Made by a program: the position numbers and the translations under genes. Shown here in pieces: positions 7,478-16,757 of a stretch of DNA of 64,000 nt. The notes below the pieces were generated by a model. It searched no databases. It saw only the letters and a program-made list of their open reading frames with translations, and was not told the DNA's origin. The stretch is from Arthrobacter sp. zg-Y919. GTDB lineage: Bacteria; Actinomycetota; Actinomycetes; Actinomycetales; Micrococcaceae. Location: NCBI RefSeq assembly GCF_030142045.1, contig NZ_CP126242.1:1736001-1800000 (forward strand), in the 5' to 3' direction. Within the stretch, counting starts at the first letter, position 1, and each line of letters starts with the position of its first letter.

Positions 7478-8917
7478 CTACCGTCCTGCGGTTTCCAGCA
7501 GCCGGAGCCAGATTTCGCTGACCGTGGGATAAGCCGGCACCGCGTGCCAAAGCCGGTCAAGAGGTACTTCCCCGGCGATGGCGATGGTTGCGGCGTGCAC
7601 CAGCTCGGTCACGTCGGGTCCGACGGCGGTGAACCCGACGATCGTGTTGGTGTCCTCGTTGATGACGATGCCTGCGCGGCCGGCATAACCGTCGGCATGC
7701 AGGGAGGCACCGGCGACGGTTCCCAGGTCGTACTCCACCGAACGGACCCGGAGTCCGGCGGCAGTGGCGCCCGCCAGGGTGAGTCCGGCGGAGGCGATCT
7801 CAGGGTCGGTGAAGATGACCTGCGGAACGGCCCGGACGTCGGCGGTGGCCGCATGCCGGCCCCACGCGAAGTCTTCGACCGGGGCGCCGGTTGCCCGTGC
7901 CACGATTGCATCGCCCGCGGCCCGGGCCTGGTACTTGCCCTGGTGGGTGAGCAGCGCCCGCCCGTTGACGTCGCCCGCGGCGTACAGCCACCCGCCGTCG
8001 AGCACGGCTCCCCCGGGCCCGGTCACCCGCAGGGTCTCGTCAACGTTCAGCCAGCCGGAGGCTGCGAGCCCGAGGTGTTCGAGCCCGAGGCCGCCGGTGT
8101 TGGGCCGGCGCCCCGTGGCCACGAGGACCTCGTCCGCGCTGATGACCTCGCCGCCTGCCAGTGCAATCTGCACGGTTCCGCCGGCATCCCGGGTGACCTG
8201 GGTGGGACTGGCGCCCGTCATCACCCGCACGCCGTTGCTCTCGAGCGAGGCAATAACGTGCCCGGCGGCGTACGGCTCGACCCGTGGGAGGACGCCGTCG
8301 CGCGCGATGAGCGTCACCGCCGCTCCCAGTGCACTGAAGGCGGTGGCCATTTCCGTACCGACAACACCGCCGCCGATGATCGCGAGCCGCTCCGGAATCT
8401 TCTTCACCGACACCGCCTCCCGGCTGGTCCAGGGAGCAGCGTCCGCCAGCCCCGGGATCGGCGGAACCGCCGCACTGGTGCCGGTGGCGACGACGACGGC
8501 GTGCCGTGCCGTTAGGGTGCTGACGGTGCCGTCCCGACCGGTGACTTCCACGGTCCGCGGGGCGCTGATGCGCCCGTGGCCGCGGACCAGCCCGATGCCG
8601 GCCTGCTGCAACCAGGCGACCTGGCCGTCGTCGTTCCAGTCCGAGGCGAACCGGTCACGCCGTGCCAGCACGGCGTCGACGTCGAGTTCCCCCGTCACCG
8701 CGGCGGCGGCACCGGGCAGCTGCCGGACGGCCCGGAGTGCGGCCGCGTCCCGCAGCAGTGCCTTCGTGGGCATGCACGCCCAGTAGGAGCACTCCCCGCC
8801 GACGAGCTCGGATTCCACGATCACGGCGCTCAGCCCACCGGTGACGATGCGGTCGGCGACGTTCTCCCCGACCGGTCCGGCCCCGATGATGATGACGTCT
8901 GCAGTAGTCCCGGTCAT
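7478..8917 (-). CDS. Class I pyridine nucleotide-disulfide oxidoreductase
   Basis: A 479-residue flavoprotein of the dihydrolipoamide dehydrogenase/mercuric reductase group. The FAD-binding fold is VIIIGAGPVGENVADRI at the start, the redox-active pair is in GGECSYWACMPTKALL (CX4C), and the NAD(P) fold is LAIIGGGVVGTEMA near residue 180. A second FAD block (LYAAGDVNG) and a C-terminal dimerisation domain ending PTVSEIWLRLLE follow. The usual His-Glu active-site pair appears as HAVPAYPTVSE. The substrate is unknown. The ATG overlaps the stop of the upstream membrane gene (ATGA). Confidence 0.88.
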   Translation of the reverse strand: MTGTTADVIIIGAGPVGENVADRIVTGGLSAVIVESELVGGECSYWACMPTKALLRDAAALRAVRQLPGAAAAVTGELDVDAVLARRDRFASDWNDDGQVAWLQQAGIGLVRGHGRISAPRTVEVTGRDGTVSTLTARHAVVVATGTSAAVPPIPGLADAAPWTSREAVSVKKIPERLAIIGGGVVGTEMATAFSALGAAVTLIARDGVLPRVEPYAAGHVIASLESNGVRVMTGASPTQVTRDAGGTVQIALAGGEVISADEVLVATGRRPNTGGLGLEHLGLAASGWLNVDETLRVTGPGGAVLDGGWLYAAGDVNGRALLTHQGKYQARAAGDAIVARATGAPVEDFAWGRHAATADVRAVPQVIFTDPEIASAGLTLAGATAAGLRVRSVEYDLGTVAGASLHADGYAGRAGIVINEDTNTIVGFTAVGPDVTELVHAATIAIAGEVPLDRLWHAVPAYPTVSEIWLRLLETAGR

Positions 8918-9474
8918 TTTGCGCCTGCCTTCGCGATACGCCGCAGCCGGATTGCCGAGAGCAGGAAGAAGATACCGCCGAGGGTGGCGTAGCCGGCGAC
9001 GCCGGTGAGGGACGCCGAAGATCCGCCGGACATCAGGATGAACCCGGTGCCGGCGAGGGTGGAGATGCCGCCGCTGAGGATCATCGGCCACTGTCCGCCC
9101 ATCCGCAGGCGGCTAATGGCTACGGCGAGCTGGACGGCACCGGCGGTGACGGCCCAGACACCCCACACGACCAGCACTGCGGGCACTCCCGAGGTGACCG
9201 CCACACCGAGGGCGACGGCGGTCAGCAGACTGAGCGCCATGTTTACCAGGAGCAGCGGTCCCGGCCGGGTGGCACGGGAGGCGCGGTGGTCGACGACGGC
9301 AGCCCCGACGTCGAACAGCGGGTAGAGGACGAGCAGGGCGATGCTGACCGGGCCGAGAGTGGAGGCGGTCAGCGCAATGAGGACTGCCCAGACGATGGCA
9401 AATCCGAAGCGGACGAAGTACAGCTTCTGAAGGGCCGGCGCGATGGCCGGCGGGTTCTGCGTGAGGGTGGTCAT
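8914..9474 (-). CDS. DUF308-like integral membrane protein
   Basis: A 186-residue protein with about six hydrophobic segments, beginning LYFVRFGFAIVWAVLIALTA and including LLLVNMALSLLTAVALGVAV and GVAGYATLGGIFFLLSAI. It resembles DUF308/HdeD-like membrane proteins. The start at 9474 (MTTLTQNPPA) is preferred; the longer frame to 9540 would overlap the upstream hydrolase and lacks a ribosome site. It is coupled to the downstream oxidoreductase by a 4-base ATGA overlap. Confidence 0.68.
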   Translation of the reverse strand: MTTLTQNPPAIAPALQKLYFVRFGFAIVWAVLIALTASTLGPVSIALLVLYPLFDVGAAVVDHRASRATRPGPLLLVNMALSLLTAVALGVAVTSGVPAVLVVWGVWAVTAGAVQLAVAISRLRMGGQWPMILSGGISTLAGTGFILMSGGSSASLTGVAGYATLGGIFFLLSAIRLRRIAKAGAK

Positions 9475-9529
9475 GATGTTCGTTGTTCCGTTCTGTTGTG
9501 AAGTGTTTGTGTGGGAAGTGTTTGTGGGG

Positions 9530-10282
9530 TCAGCGGACATGTACCGGCGTCGCGGCCTGGACGATGAGTCCGGTGACGGTCGAGGGAAGGCTGACCATGA
9601 CGGCGTGGGATGCCTCGACCTCGATGACGGCCGCGTTGGTACGGCCGGCCATCATCCGCTGCACGTCCGGGTCGATGGCCCGGTCCGCGGTGGTGACCAG
9701 TACGTAGGCAGGCACGGTGCGGAAGGCCTCACGGGTGATCGGTTCCGCGACCGCACGTATGTTTGCCGGACGCTGGATGATGCCGAGGACGCCAGCGGTG
9801 AGCTCGTCGACGTCGGCGGCGAACGCCTCGCGGAAGCCTTCCGGACTGATGTGCACTTCAGGTCCGCTCGGCGTCTCGACTGTCACCAGGGGCAGCGGGG
9901 TCGAAGATTGTGCGGCCAGCTGGCCGACGGTCTCCCCCGCGGCGGGGATGAAGGCCGCGACGTAGACGAGGGCCCGTATGTCGAAGGCACTCGTATCGAT
10001 ATTCGTGATGATGGCGCCGCCGTACGAATGGCCGACAAGCACCACGGGACCGTCGATCGCCGCCAGGTAGCTGGCAACGTAGGCCGTGTCGTGTTCCACG
10101 CCCCGCAGCGGGTTCGCAATGGCCCGGACCGGGAATCCTGCAAACCGGAGCCCGCTGATCACCGGCTCCCAGCTGGAGGAATCGGCCCATGCACCGTGCA
10201 CCAGCACGATGGTCGGCAAGTCGGAGGTTGGCACGGTTTCGAAATCGGTGGTGGTCCCCACTAGGGGTGAATTGTTCAACAT
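9530..10282 (-). CDS. Alpha/beta hydrolase
   Basis: A 250-residue alpha/beta hydrolase fold enzyme. The oxyanion loop is LVHGAWADSSSW, the nucleophile elbow is LVGHSYGGA (Ser), the acid is in TTADRAIDPDV and the His is in VEASHAVM. The size and motifs resemble the methyl-esterase-like hydrolases common in soil actinobacteria. It is the first gene of the minus-strand cluster and is divergent from a TetR gene, with a palindromic operator between them. The ATG follows GAAAGGAC. Confidence 0.85.
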   Translation of the reverse strand: MLNNSPLVGTTTDFETVPTSDLPTIVLVHGAWADSSSWEPVISGLRFAGFPVRAIANPLRGVEHDTAYVASYLAAIDGPVVLVGHSYGGAIITNIDTSAFDIRALVYVAAFIPAAGETVGQLAAQSSTPLPLVTVETPSGPEVHISPEGFREAFAADVDELTAGVLGIIQRPANIRAVAEPITREAFRTVPAYVLVTTADRAIDPDVQRMMAGRTNAAVIEVEASHAVMVSLPSTVTGLIVQAATPVHVR

Positions 10283-10344
10283 GTGGGTTGTCCTTTCGTT
10301 GGAGGTGAAGCCCGGCGGTCCGTGAGCGGCCCGTCGGGCCGGTG

Positions 10345-10366
10345 GTAGAATGACTAGTCACTCTAC
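10345..10366. promoter_or_regulatory. TetR-type operator palindrome
   Basis: A 22-bp palindrome centred on ACTAGT, with arms running outward as GTAGARTGACTAGTCAYTCTAC and only one mismatched pair (positions 10350 and 10361). It lies in the 141-bp gap between the divergent hydrolase and TetR genes, close to the hydrolase start. Its length and symmetry are typical of TetR operators. Confidence 0.75.
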
Positions 10367-10375
10367 TTCGAAGGA

Positions 10376-10393
10376 CTGTAATCTGGATTACAG
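10376..10393. promoter_or_regulatory. Second palindrome upstream of TetR gene
   Basis: CTGTAATC (10376-10383) and GATTACAG (10386-10393) form a perfect 8-bp inverted repeat with a 2-base centre, 30 bases before the TetR start. It may be a second regulator site or overlap the tetR promoter. Confidence 0.45.
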
Positions 10394-10423
10394 AGGCACG
10401 CAAGAGCAATGGGAAGGAAATTT

Positions 10424-10996
10424 ATGGCGGAGGCTGTGAAGGTATCGATGAGGGAACGCCTCGTCGAAGCCGCGACTGAGCTGTTCTACGCCGAGGGGCT
10501 GCGGGCGGTCAGCGTCGACAAGGTAATTGACCGCGCCGGCACGACGAAAGTGACCTTCTACCGGCATTTCAAAAGCAAGGACGACCTGGTGGTGGCCCAC
10601 CTGGAACGCCGGGCAAAAATTGAGCGTGAGGGAATCGGCGCTGCAATGGAACACGCCGGCGGTGACACCGACAAAACCTTGCAGCTTATCGCGGGCCAAT
10701 TAGGCACCATGTCCTGTGAGCCCGGATTCCGCGGGTGCCCCTTCATCAACGCCGCGGCCGAATACCCGGACTCCGCCAGCGCGGTCCGTAAAACCATCAG
10801 GGACCACCGCGAATGGTGTAAGGCTGCGTTCGCTGAAATCGCCAGTCCCCTGGCTCCCGCCGACCCGAAGGCGGTGGCCGAGGATCTGATGCTTCTTCGC
10901 GACGGGGCAATGGTCGCCGGCTACCTGGACGACGACGGCGACGCACTTGCCGCATCCTTCCTGCGCAGCTGCCGCGCCGTCATCAAGGCCGGCTAG
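10424..10996 (+). CDS. TetR/AcrR-family transcriptional regulator
   Basis: A 190-residue TetR-type regulator. The N-terminal DNA-binding domain is clear (RERLVEAATELFYAEGLRAV, then VIDRAGTTKVTFYRHFKSKDDL), followed by a divergent helical ligand domain. FRGCPFINAAAEYPD is characteristic of a TetR subgroup. The start at 10424 is preferred because GGAAGGA lies 6 bases upstream; an ATG at 10409 would cover it. The divergent neighbour cluster (hydrolase, membrane protein, oxidoreductase, EthD) and the palindrome between them suggest that it represses both units. The ligand is unknown. Confidence 0.88.
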   Translation: MAEAVKVSMRERLVEAATELFYAEGLRAVSVDKVIDRAGTTKVTFYRHFKSKDDLVVAHLERRAKIEREGIGAAMEHAGGDTDKTLQLIAGQLGTMSCEPGFRGCPFINAAAEYPDSASAVRKTIRDHREWCKAAFAEIASPLAPADPKAVAEDLMLLRDGAMVAGYLDDDGDALAASFLRSCRAVIKAG

Positions 10997-11046
10997 CCGC
11001 GGGTAATTCCGGAAGGGGTCCCGCACGGGCGGCCCGGCGTCGGTGC

Positions 11047-11071
11047 GCCTCGAGGCTGCCGGCTTCGAGGC
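11047..11071. terminator. Weak hairpin between convergent genes
   Basis: GCCTCGA (11047-11053) and TCGAGGC (11065-11071) form a 7-bp GC-rich stem between the TetR gene and the convergent alcohol dehydrogenase. No T-tract is present. It is a possible shared terminator. Confidence 0.35.
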
Positions 11072-11074
11072 GGC

Positions 11075-12169
11075 TTATTGCCCCGCTTCATTTGCCGGAA
11101 GTGTCGCCGTGTCGATAACGAAGCGGTACCGCACATCGGACGCAAGCACCCGCCCGTAGGCATCGTTGATGGCGTCGGCGGCTATGAGTTCGATCTCGGG
11201 CGCGATGCCGTGCTCGGCGCAGAAGTCCAGCATGTCCTGGGTCTCCCGGATACTGCCAATGCCCGTGCCGGCGAATGAGCGCCGGTTGCTGCACAGCGTG
11301 TACACCTCTATCGGCAGGACCTCCGTCGGCGCACCGATGTTCACCATGGTTCCGTCGAGGGCGAGCAGCAAGAGGTAGGCATTCAGGTCGATCTTCGCAC
11401 TCACCGTGTTGATGATGAGATCAAAAGTGTTGGCGAGCGTATCGAATGTGGCCGGGTCGCTCGTGGCGTAGTAGTGCTCAGCACCGAACCGCAGACCATC
11501 CTCCTGCTTGCTAAGCGAGTGCGAGAAAACGGTGACTTCCGCGCCCATGGCATGCGCCATCTTTACCGCCATGTGGCCGAGTCCGCCCATCCCAATGACG
11601 GCCACCTTCTTGCCTGGGCCGGCATTCCAGTGCGCAAGTGGTGAATAGGTCGTAATGCCGGCGCACAAGAGGGGCGCGGCCGCTGCGTAAGGGATGCTCT
11701 GCGGAACACTCAGCACGAAGTCCTCCACCACTACAACGTGCGTCGAGTATCCGCCCTGGGTGATCGTCCCGTCGCGGTCCACCGCACCGTAGGTAGCGGT
11801 GCTGCCGTTAAGGCAGTACTGCTCGGCACCTGCGCGGCAATTGGCGCACTCACGGCAGGAATTGACGAGGCACCCCACGCCAACGCGGTCGCCCACTTGG
11901 TGCAGTGTGACGTCTGCGCCGATTTCACTGACGACCCCTACGATCTCGTGGCCCACTGTCAGCGGATACTGCACCGGTCCCCAGTCACCCCGGACAGTGT
12001 GTATGTCTGAATGGCAGATGCCCACATAGGCGATCTCGATGAGCACGTCTTTTGCGCCAACACTGCGACGCTCAATCGTGGTTGCGACAAGCGGTTCGGT
12101 GGCAGATGTCGCAGCGTAGGCACTAACGGTCCGGGTCTGGCGAGCCTCAACCTCAAACGGTAAAACCAT
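11075..12169 (-). CDS. Zinc-dependent NAD(P) alcohol dehydrogenase (AdhC/YahK-like)
   Basis: A 364-residue medium-chain dehydrogenase. Catalytic zinc ligands lie in [14 protein letters not shown] (Cys) and [12 protein letters not shown] (His), and structural zinc Cys residues in [15 protein letters not shown]. The nucleotide-binding motif is [19 protein letters not shown]. These features match the cinnamyl-alcohol-dehydrogenase-like aldehyde reductases, which are mostly NADPH-dependent. GAGGAGC lies just before the ATG. It is monocistronic, convergent with the TetR gene and divergent from the next quinone reductase. Confidence 0.9.
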   Translation of the reverse strand: MVLPFEVEARQTRTVSAYAATSATEPLVATTIERRSVGAKDVLIEIAYVGICHSDIHTVRGDWGPVQYPLTVGHEIVGVVSEIGADVTLHQVGDRVGVGCLVNSCRECANCRAGAEQYCLNGSTATYGAVDRDGTITQGGYSTHVVVVEDFVLSVPQSIPYAAAAPLLCAGITTYSPLAHWNAGPGKKVAVIGMGGLGHMAVKMAHAMGAEVTVFSHSLSKQEDGLRFGAEHYYATSDPATFDTLANTFDLIINTVSAKIDLNAYLLLLALDGTMVNIGAPTEVLPIEVYTLCSNRRSFAGTGIGSIRETQDMLDFCAEHGIAPEIELIAADAINDAYGRVLASDVRYRFVIDTATLPANEAGQ

Positions 12170-12361
12170 GGCAAGCTCCTCAAGAAACGAGTTGATTACG
12201 TGATGTGGCGATAACTCGGGGCAGGGTCGGGACCGGTCAGTCGCGAATCTACTGAGCCCTCAAAGCTTCAGCCAGTGCCCCCGCAGGCCGGGGTACTGGC
12301 AGACCCCCCCCTTTCGGCCGCTCCCGGGAATAGAAACCGGGCACGGTTTCTTCTACTCCCC

Positions 12362-13384
12362 ATGAAAGCAATCGTTTACTCCAGCACCGGTGACTCCTCC
12401 GTCCTCTCGCTCGTAGACCGGGAAGCAGCCGCTCCCGGCCCCGGCGAAGTCCGGGTCCGCATCACGGTCTCCGGCGTGAACCCGACCGATTGGAAGGCCC
12501 GTGCCGGTGCGGGCATTGCCTTCCCCGAGGTGGTGCCGAACCAGGACGGAGCCGGCGTCGTCGATGCGGTAGGCGAAGGTGTCACCGACCTGCGGACGGG
12601 CGACCGGGTGTGGGTGTACCTCGCAGCCCATGGACGTCCCACAGGAACCGCCCAGGAGTTCGCCGTTCTGCCGGCCGACCGCGCGGTGCGGCTTCCGGAG
12701 GGGATCGGATTTGATGTGGCCGCCAGCCTCGGCGTACCCGCGATGACCGCCCACCGTGCCCTGACCGTCCATGAGGACGGCCCCGCCCGGCTCGCACCGG
12801 GAGCCCTTGCCGGACGCATGGTCCTGGTGCAGGGTGGCGCCGGTGCCGTTGGGCACGCCGCCATCCAGCTTGCCGTCTGGGCGGGCGCCACCGTCATCGC
12901 CACCGTGAGCAGTGACGCCAAGGCCGAGCTGGCCCGGGCCGCCGGGGCCCACCACATCGTCCGTTACCCCGATGATGCGGAGGCCGACCGCATCCGCGAG
13001 ATCGCCCCGGACGGCGTCGACCAGATTGTCGAGGTGTCCCCCGGCCAGAACGCTGCGCTGGATGTGGACGTCATCGCCAACCACGGCAGCATCGCCTACT
13101 ACGCCAACAACAACGGCGAGGAGTTCACGGCACCTATCGTTGCGAGCTTCGCGAAGAATGTCCGCTGGCAGGGTGTGCTGATCTACACGGTGGGTTCCGC
13201 TGCGCAGCATGCAGCAGCGGAGGACATCACCGCCGCACTGCAGGACGGCGCCCTGCCCGTGGGGAAATCCGCCGGACTCCCCCTCACTTGGTTCCCGCTC
13301 GAGGAAACTGCCGCCGCGCACGACGCCGTCGAGAACGGCACCACCGGCAAGGTCCTCATCCGCGTGGCTGACGAAACGGCCTAA
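12362..13384 (+). CDS. NADPH:quinone reductase-like (zeta-crystallin) oxidoreductase
   Basis: A 340-residue zinc-free medium-chain reductase. It begins MKAIVYSSTG, has the GroES-like half with VSGVNPTDWKARAG and PNQDGAGVVDAVGEGV, and a Rossmann motif VLVQGGAGAVGHAAIQLA. Zinc-ligand cysteines are absent, as in quinone reductases. These enzymes reduce quinones or reactive enones with NADPH. The ATG at 12362 matches the family N-terminus; the frame upstream to 12275 is non-homologous. A hairpin follows the gene. Confidence 0.88.
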   Translation: MKAIVYSSTGDSSVLSLVDREAAAPGPGEVRVRITVSGVNPTDWKARAGAGIAFPEVVPNQDGAGVVDAVGEGVTDLRTGDRVWVYLAAHGRPTGTAQEFAVLPADRAVRLPEGIGFDVAASLGVPAMTAHRALTVHEDGPARLAPGALAGRMVLVQGGAGAVGHAAIQLAVWAGATVIATVSSDAKAELARAAGAHHIVRYPDDAEADRIREIAPDGVDQIVEVSPGQNAALDVDVIANHGSIAYYANNNGEEFTAPIVASFAKNVRWQGVLIYTVGSAAQHAAAEDITAALQDGALPVGKSAGLPLTWFPLEETAAAHDAVENGTTGKVLIRVADETA

Positions 13385-13411
13385 GCACCGCCGCAGCTGT
13401 CGTTACCGGTC

Positions 13412-13445
13412 GCTGCCGGTCCAGGTTCCCACCCGGACCGGCAGC
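13412..13445. terminator. Bidirectional hairpin terminator
   Basis: GCTGCCGGTCC (13412-13422) and GGACCGGCAGC (13435-13445) form a perfect 11-bp stem with a 12-base loop between the quinone reductase and the convergent lipoprotein gene. Confidence 0.6.
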
Positions 13446-13455
13446 AACGCGTCAG

Positions 13456-14022
13456 CTATTTGAGCGAGTATCCGCCGGTCGGGGTCACAGTGTAGATTCC
13501 CACGGTGCCGGAGCCGCCCTGCGCCATGATGGACCTAGACCGCACCTTCACCTCGAAGCTGCCGTCACCCAGGTCGAAAACGTCATACATCAGGTCCGGG
13601 CTGTTCTGCAGAGAGTCCGCGACGATTTGTTGGGCCCCGTCGGCGGTCACCAGCTCCAGCATGGGCCAGGCGGCTGCCTCCTCGGGCGACACACCGGCTT
13701 TGATCAGGTCCTCCCGGCTCTGCCCCGGGCTCAACGGCTGGGGGTTGACGACGCCGGTCTGTGCCGGTGCCGGAGCGGCTTCCACCGGCGCTGTGGAGGG
13801 TTCAGGTGTGACCGACACCGTGGGGGAAGGTGTGAGAGACGCCGTCGGGCGCGGCGTGGCGCTCTTCGACGGGCTCGCTGCGGCCGTGGCGGCCTGCTCC
13901 TTCGGCTGGCCCGTGCTGCACCCCGCCAGTCCGAGGGACAGTGTCAGCGCCACCGTCAGCCCGCCTCTAAACGTGTGTATGTGTCCAATACCCATATCGA
14001 TTCCCCGGATCGTTGAAGTCAT
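13456..14022 (-). CDS. Putative lipoprotein
   Basis: A 188-residue exported lipoprotein. The signal peptide runs about residues 1-34 (GGLTVALTLSLGLAGC) with an LAGC lipobox. A Ser/Thr/Pro/Ala-rich linker of ~65 residues follows, then a small folded domain (SREDLIKAGVSPEEAAAWPM, VRSRSIMAQGGSGTVGIYTV). I do not recognise the domain. GGGAAGGTGATC precedes the ATG at a good distance. It is probably anchored on the outer face of the membrane. Confidence 0.75.
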   Translation of the reverse strand: MTSTIRGIDMGIGHIHTFRGGLTVALTLSLGLAGCSTGQPKEQAATAAASPSKSATPRPTASLTPSPTVSVTPEPSTAPVEAAPAPAQTGVVNPQPLSPGQSREDLIKAGVSPEEAAAWPMLELVTADGAQQIVADSLQNSPDLMYDVFDLGDGSFEVKVRSRSIMAQGGSGTVGIYTVTPTGGYSLK

Positions 14023-14158
14023 TAGATCACCTTCCCAGCCACCCTAGAGGGCGTGCGCTGGGTCACACAAATGAGCCGGACACGAGACAGGCGTGCGTAC
14101 GTCTGCCGGCGCACACCCGGCTCACGGCGCGGCGTCGACCACCGACGTACTGACCGAC

Positions 14159-15007
14159 TTAGGAAGCGGGTAACTCGTGGGCGGCAAGTTCCTGGACCAG
14201 TTCCATGCAACGCAGGCGGGCCGGAGAGAAGTCGTAGGGCATCATTCCAACGGCCTCGACGAGGCTCACACACTTTTCCCCTCTGTCAGTGCCCTGGCCG
14301 GCTTCATTTTCACCTTCGCCCTCACCTTCATCAGCGGTAGCGGGGTGCAATGCCTCCCAGGAGTCGAAGAGCTCTTCGTCGCTCTGCGCCAGGCCGGAGT
14401 CCTCGATGACGGCCTGCAGCACCAGTTCGAAGGCGTGCCGTTTGTCAGCCACCTGCGCCACGAGGGGGTCGTCGACAGCGATCGTGTCATCGAGAGCCTC
14501 TTCGGCGGCATCAACGCGGTCGGATTCCTCGCGCAGACCCGGGTGGGTGGCCAAGGCGACGTACCTGCCGGCATTGACGGCCGCACCGAGCGCGCCGAAG
14601 ATCCGCTCCATGACCAGCAGATTGTCCAGGTCCGCCTGGCGCAGCGAGCCCTCGGGCAGGCCCTTGAGACGGCTGGTGACGAAGTCGGAGAGCAGGCTCA
14701 TCCTGCCTTCTGGGGTGCGCATGCGCTGTACAACAGCGACGCTATGGTCGTTGTCGGCACCGGCAGGAGCCCTGCCGGCGAAGGCGTCACGGATGTCATC
14801 CAAGGCGATCCCGGCGTCGGCCATCTTCTGGATCCACAGCAGCCGGATCATCTCTTCATGGCCGTAGCGGCGGTCGCCACTGTCCCGTTCGGGCACGGGG
14901 AGCAGGCCAATCTCCTCGTAGTGACGGATGGCCTGCGGCGTGGTGCCGAGGAATGATGCAGCGTCACTGATCGTTACCTGACGCGGCGAGCTAAAGGGAG
15001 AGAGCAT
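14159..15007 (-). CDS. MerR-family transcriptional regulator
   Basis: A 282-residue protein with an N-terminal MerR DNA-binding domain (VTISDAASFLGTTPQAIRHY, EEIGLLPVPERDSGDRRYG, IRLLWIQKMADAGIALDDIR). A long helical C-terminal domain follows, interrupted by an acidic Gly/Glu stretch near residues 228-240 (ADEGEGEGENEAGQG) and ending in helices. The effector domain is not one I recognise. No cysteine metal site is apparent after the coiled coil, so small-molecule sensing is more likely than metal sensing. It stands alone in its transcript. Confidence 0.85.
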   Translation of the reverse strand: MLSPFSSPRQVTISDAASFLGTTPQAIRHYEEIGLLPVPERDSGDRRYGHEEMIRLLWIQKMADAGIALDDIRDAFAGRAPAGADNDHSVAVVQRMRTPEGRMSLLSDFVTSRLKGLPEGSLRQADLDNLLVMERIFGALGAAVNAGRYVALATHPGLREESDRVDAAEEALDDTIAVDDPLVAQVADKRHAFELVLQAVIEDSGLAQSDEELFDSWEALHPATADEGEGEGENEAGQGTDRGEKCVSLVEAVGMMPYDFSPARLRCMELVQELAAHELPAS

Positions 15008-15169
15008 GAGCTGGGCCTTTCCTTACCGGGACAGGACGTGAGTCCACCGGAGCATATAACGCTACGGAAGGTGCAACCCTAAATATCTCACCGGGTTACG
15101 GCCCGTACATTTGAGGCTCGCCCGTGATTACACCCGTGACGTCGTTGTCATGCTTCCCGGCGCCGCCGG

Positions 15170-16030
15170 TCAGAACCCTGACCGCCAGTCGAGGATGATG
15201 CCCGCAACCTCATCGAGGTGAGACTCGAGGAGGAAGTGGCCGCCGTCCAGCAATTCCACCCGGGCCTTCGGGACGTCCTGAAGGAACGCCTGCGCTCCGG
15301 CGGGACCGAAGATCTCATCGTTCGCTCCCCAAACGGCAAGCACCGGAACCTGGGTGGACCGCAGCCATTCATGGACGGCTGGATACAGTGCCCGGTTGGT
15401 GTGATAGTCACCGAAGAGCGCCAACTGGGCCTCATCGACGCCGGGGCGGGCCAGGAGCGCCAGATCGTGCTCCCAGGCGTCCGGGTCCACGGTGGTGGGA
15501 TCGGGGACGCCATGCTTGTACTGCCATTCAACTGCCTCACGGCTAAGCGCTGGGCGCAGGGCCGCCTTGTTTTCCGGGGAAGGGTCCGCGCCGTAGGCCC
15601 AGATGGGGGCCCAGAAGTCCGGCACAAAACCCTCTTCGTAGGCGTTGCCGTTTTGCGAGATCACCCCTTCCACCGCTGCCGGGTTGGCCAGCGCCAGCCG
15701 CCAGGCGATCGGGGCGCCGTAGTCCTGGGTATAGACCGTGTAGGCGTCCACGCCGATTTCCAGCAGGAAACCGTGCGTTACATCCGCCAGTGAGGCAAAG
15801 GTGTAGGAGAACTCATCGGCTGACGGCGCGGCGGATCGGCCAAAACCGATGGCGTCCGGTGCGATGGCCCGGTATTCCCCGGCGAGCCTGGGGATGAGGT
15901 GGCGGAACATGTGTGAACTTGTGGGATATCCGTGCAGGAGCAGCAGCACCGGGGCATCCACGGTGCCGGCCTCGCGGTAAAACACGTCTAGGCCGTTGAC
16001 GGAAACAGTGCGGTGATGGACGGTAACCAT
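15170..16030 (-). CDS. Alpha/beta hydrolase, haloalkane dehalogenase/epoxide hydrolase-like
   Basis: A 286-residue hydrolase. The oxyanion loop is LLLHGYPTSSHMFR, the nucleophile elbow is YTQDYGAPIAW with Asp as nucleophile (the pattern of dehalogenases and epoxide hydrolases rather than Ser esterases), and the His is in LDGGHFLLESH. The acid may be in AVWGANDEIFG. Substrate preference cannot be read from sequence. The gene is divergent from a CGNR-type regulator with 83 bases between them, so local regulation is likely. Confidence 0.85.
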   Translation of the reverse strand: MVTVHHRTVSVNGLDVFYREAGTVDAPVLLLLHGYPTSSHMFRHLIPRLAGEYRAIAPDAIGFGRSAAPSADEFSYTFASLADVTHGFLLEIGVDAYTVYTQDYGAPIAWRLALANPAAVEGVISQNGNAYEEGFVPDFWAPIWAYGADPSPENKAALRPALSREAVEWQYKHGVPDPTTVDPDAWEHDLALLARPGVDEAQLALFGDYHTNRALYPAVHEWLRSTQVPVLAVWGANDEIFGPAGAQAFLQDVPKARVELLDGGHFLLESHLDEVAGIILDWRSGF

Positions 16031-16113
16031 GGACTAACCCCTATCATTGGTTTTACTGGTTACGTGGACGCTACCATGGAAACCTTGCCGTGCACCCGCG
16101 TGAAAGGAACCCG

Positions 16114-16620
16114 ATGCTCGAGGATGAAGACCTGCTGCTGGCGGTGCTCAACAGCGCACCCGTCGTCGCCGGCCGCCCCACCGACGAGCTGTCCGGCATA
16201 TCAGGCAGGGAGCTTGCTGCGCAGTATGGGGGTACCGGTTCGCCGTCCGAGCTTGCACGTCTGCGGCGGATGCGGGAGTGCCTGCAGGACGCGGTCCGGG
16301 GGTCCGGGGACGCACTGTCCCGCCTCTCATCGGCACTCGGTGACGGGGTCCTGGTCCCCCGGGTCACTCCGCAGGGACTCCGCTGGGAAGTGCGTGCACC
16401 GGAGGAGGAGCGCCTAGCCTTCTGTGCGGCACTTGCCTGGTCCCGCGTGGTCCAGGAATATCCCGGCCGTCTCCGGGCCTGTGCCAACGGCGAGTGCAAC
16501 CTGTTCCTTATTGACAGGAGCAGGCCGGGCACCGCCAAGTGGTGTTCCATGGCAGTCTGCGGCAACCGGATGAAGGCCCGCACCCATGCCGGGCGCCAGC
16601 GGGCGGCCGCGGAGCGGTAG
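16114..16620 (+). CDS. CGNR zinc-finger (ABATE-like) regulator
   Basis: A 168-residue protein with the C-terminal CGNR zinc finger: LRACANGECNLFLIDRSR, then KWCSMAVCGNRMKARTH, giving four Cys ligands and the CGNR signature. The N-terminal part is the helical stress-associated domain (LLLAVLNSAPVVAGRPTDEL) usual for these putative transcription regulators. The start at 16114 follows GAAAGGAACCC; an in-frame ATG at 16090 is less well placed. It is divergent from the hydrolase gene, its likely target. Confidence 0.85.
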   Translation: MLEDEDLLLAVLNSAPVVAGRPTDELSGISGRELAAQYGGTGSPSELARLRRMRECLQDAVRGSGDALSRLSSALGDGVLVPRVTPQGLRWEVRAPEEERLAFCAALAWSRVVQEYPGRLRACANGECNLFLIDRSRPGTAKWCSMAVCGNRMKARTHAGRQRAAAER

Positions 16621-16757
16621 CCGAAGTCTCGGGCGGACCCTGCCTTAGAAATGCAGGCGGACCACCTGCAGGCCGGTGCCGAAGTGTTCGTCGACGGCAG
16701 CGAGCAGGGCTAACCCGAAACCTACTGCGGCTGCCGCCGGACCGATCCTACTGTCGG

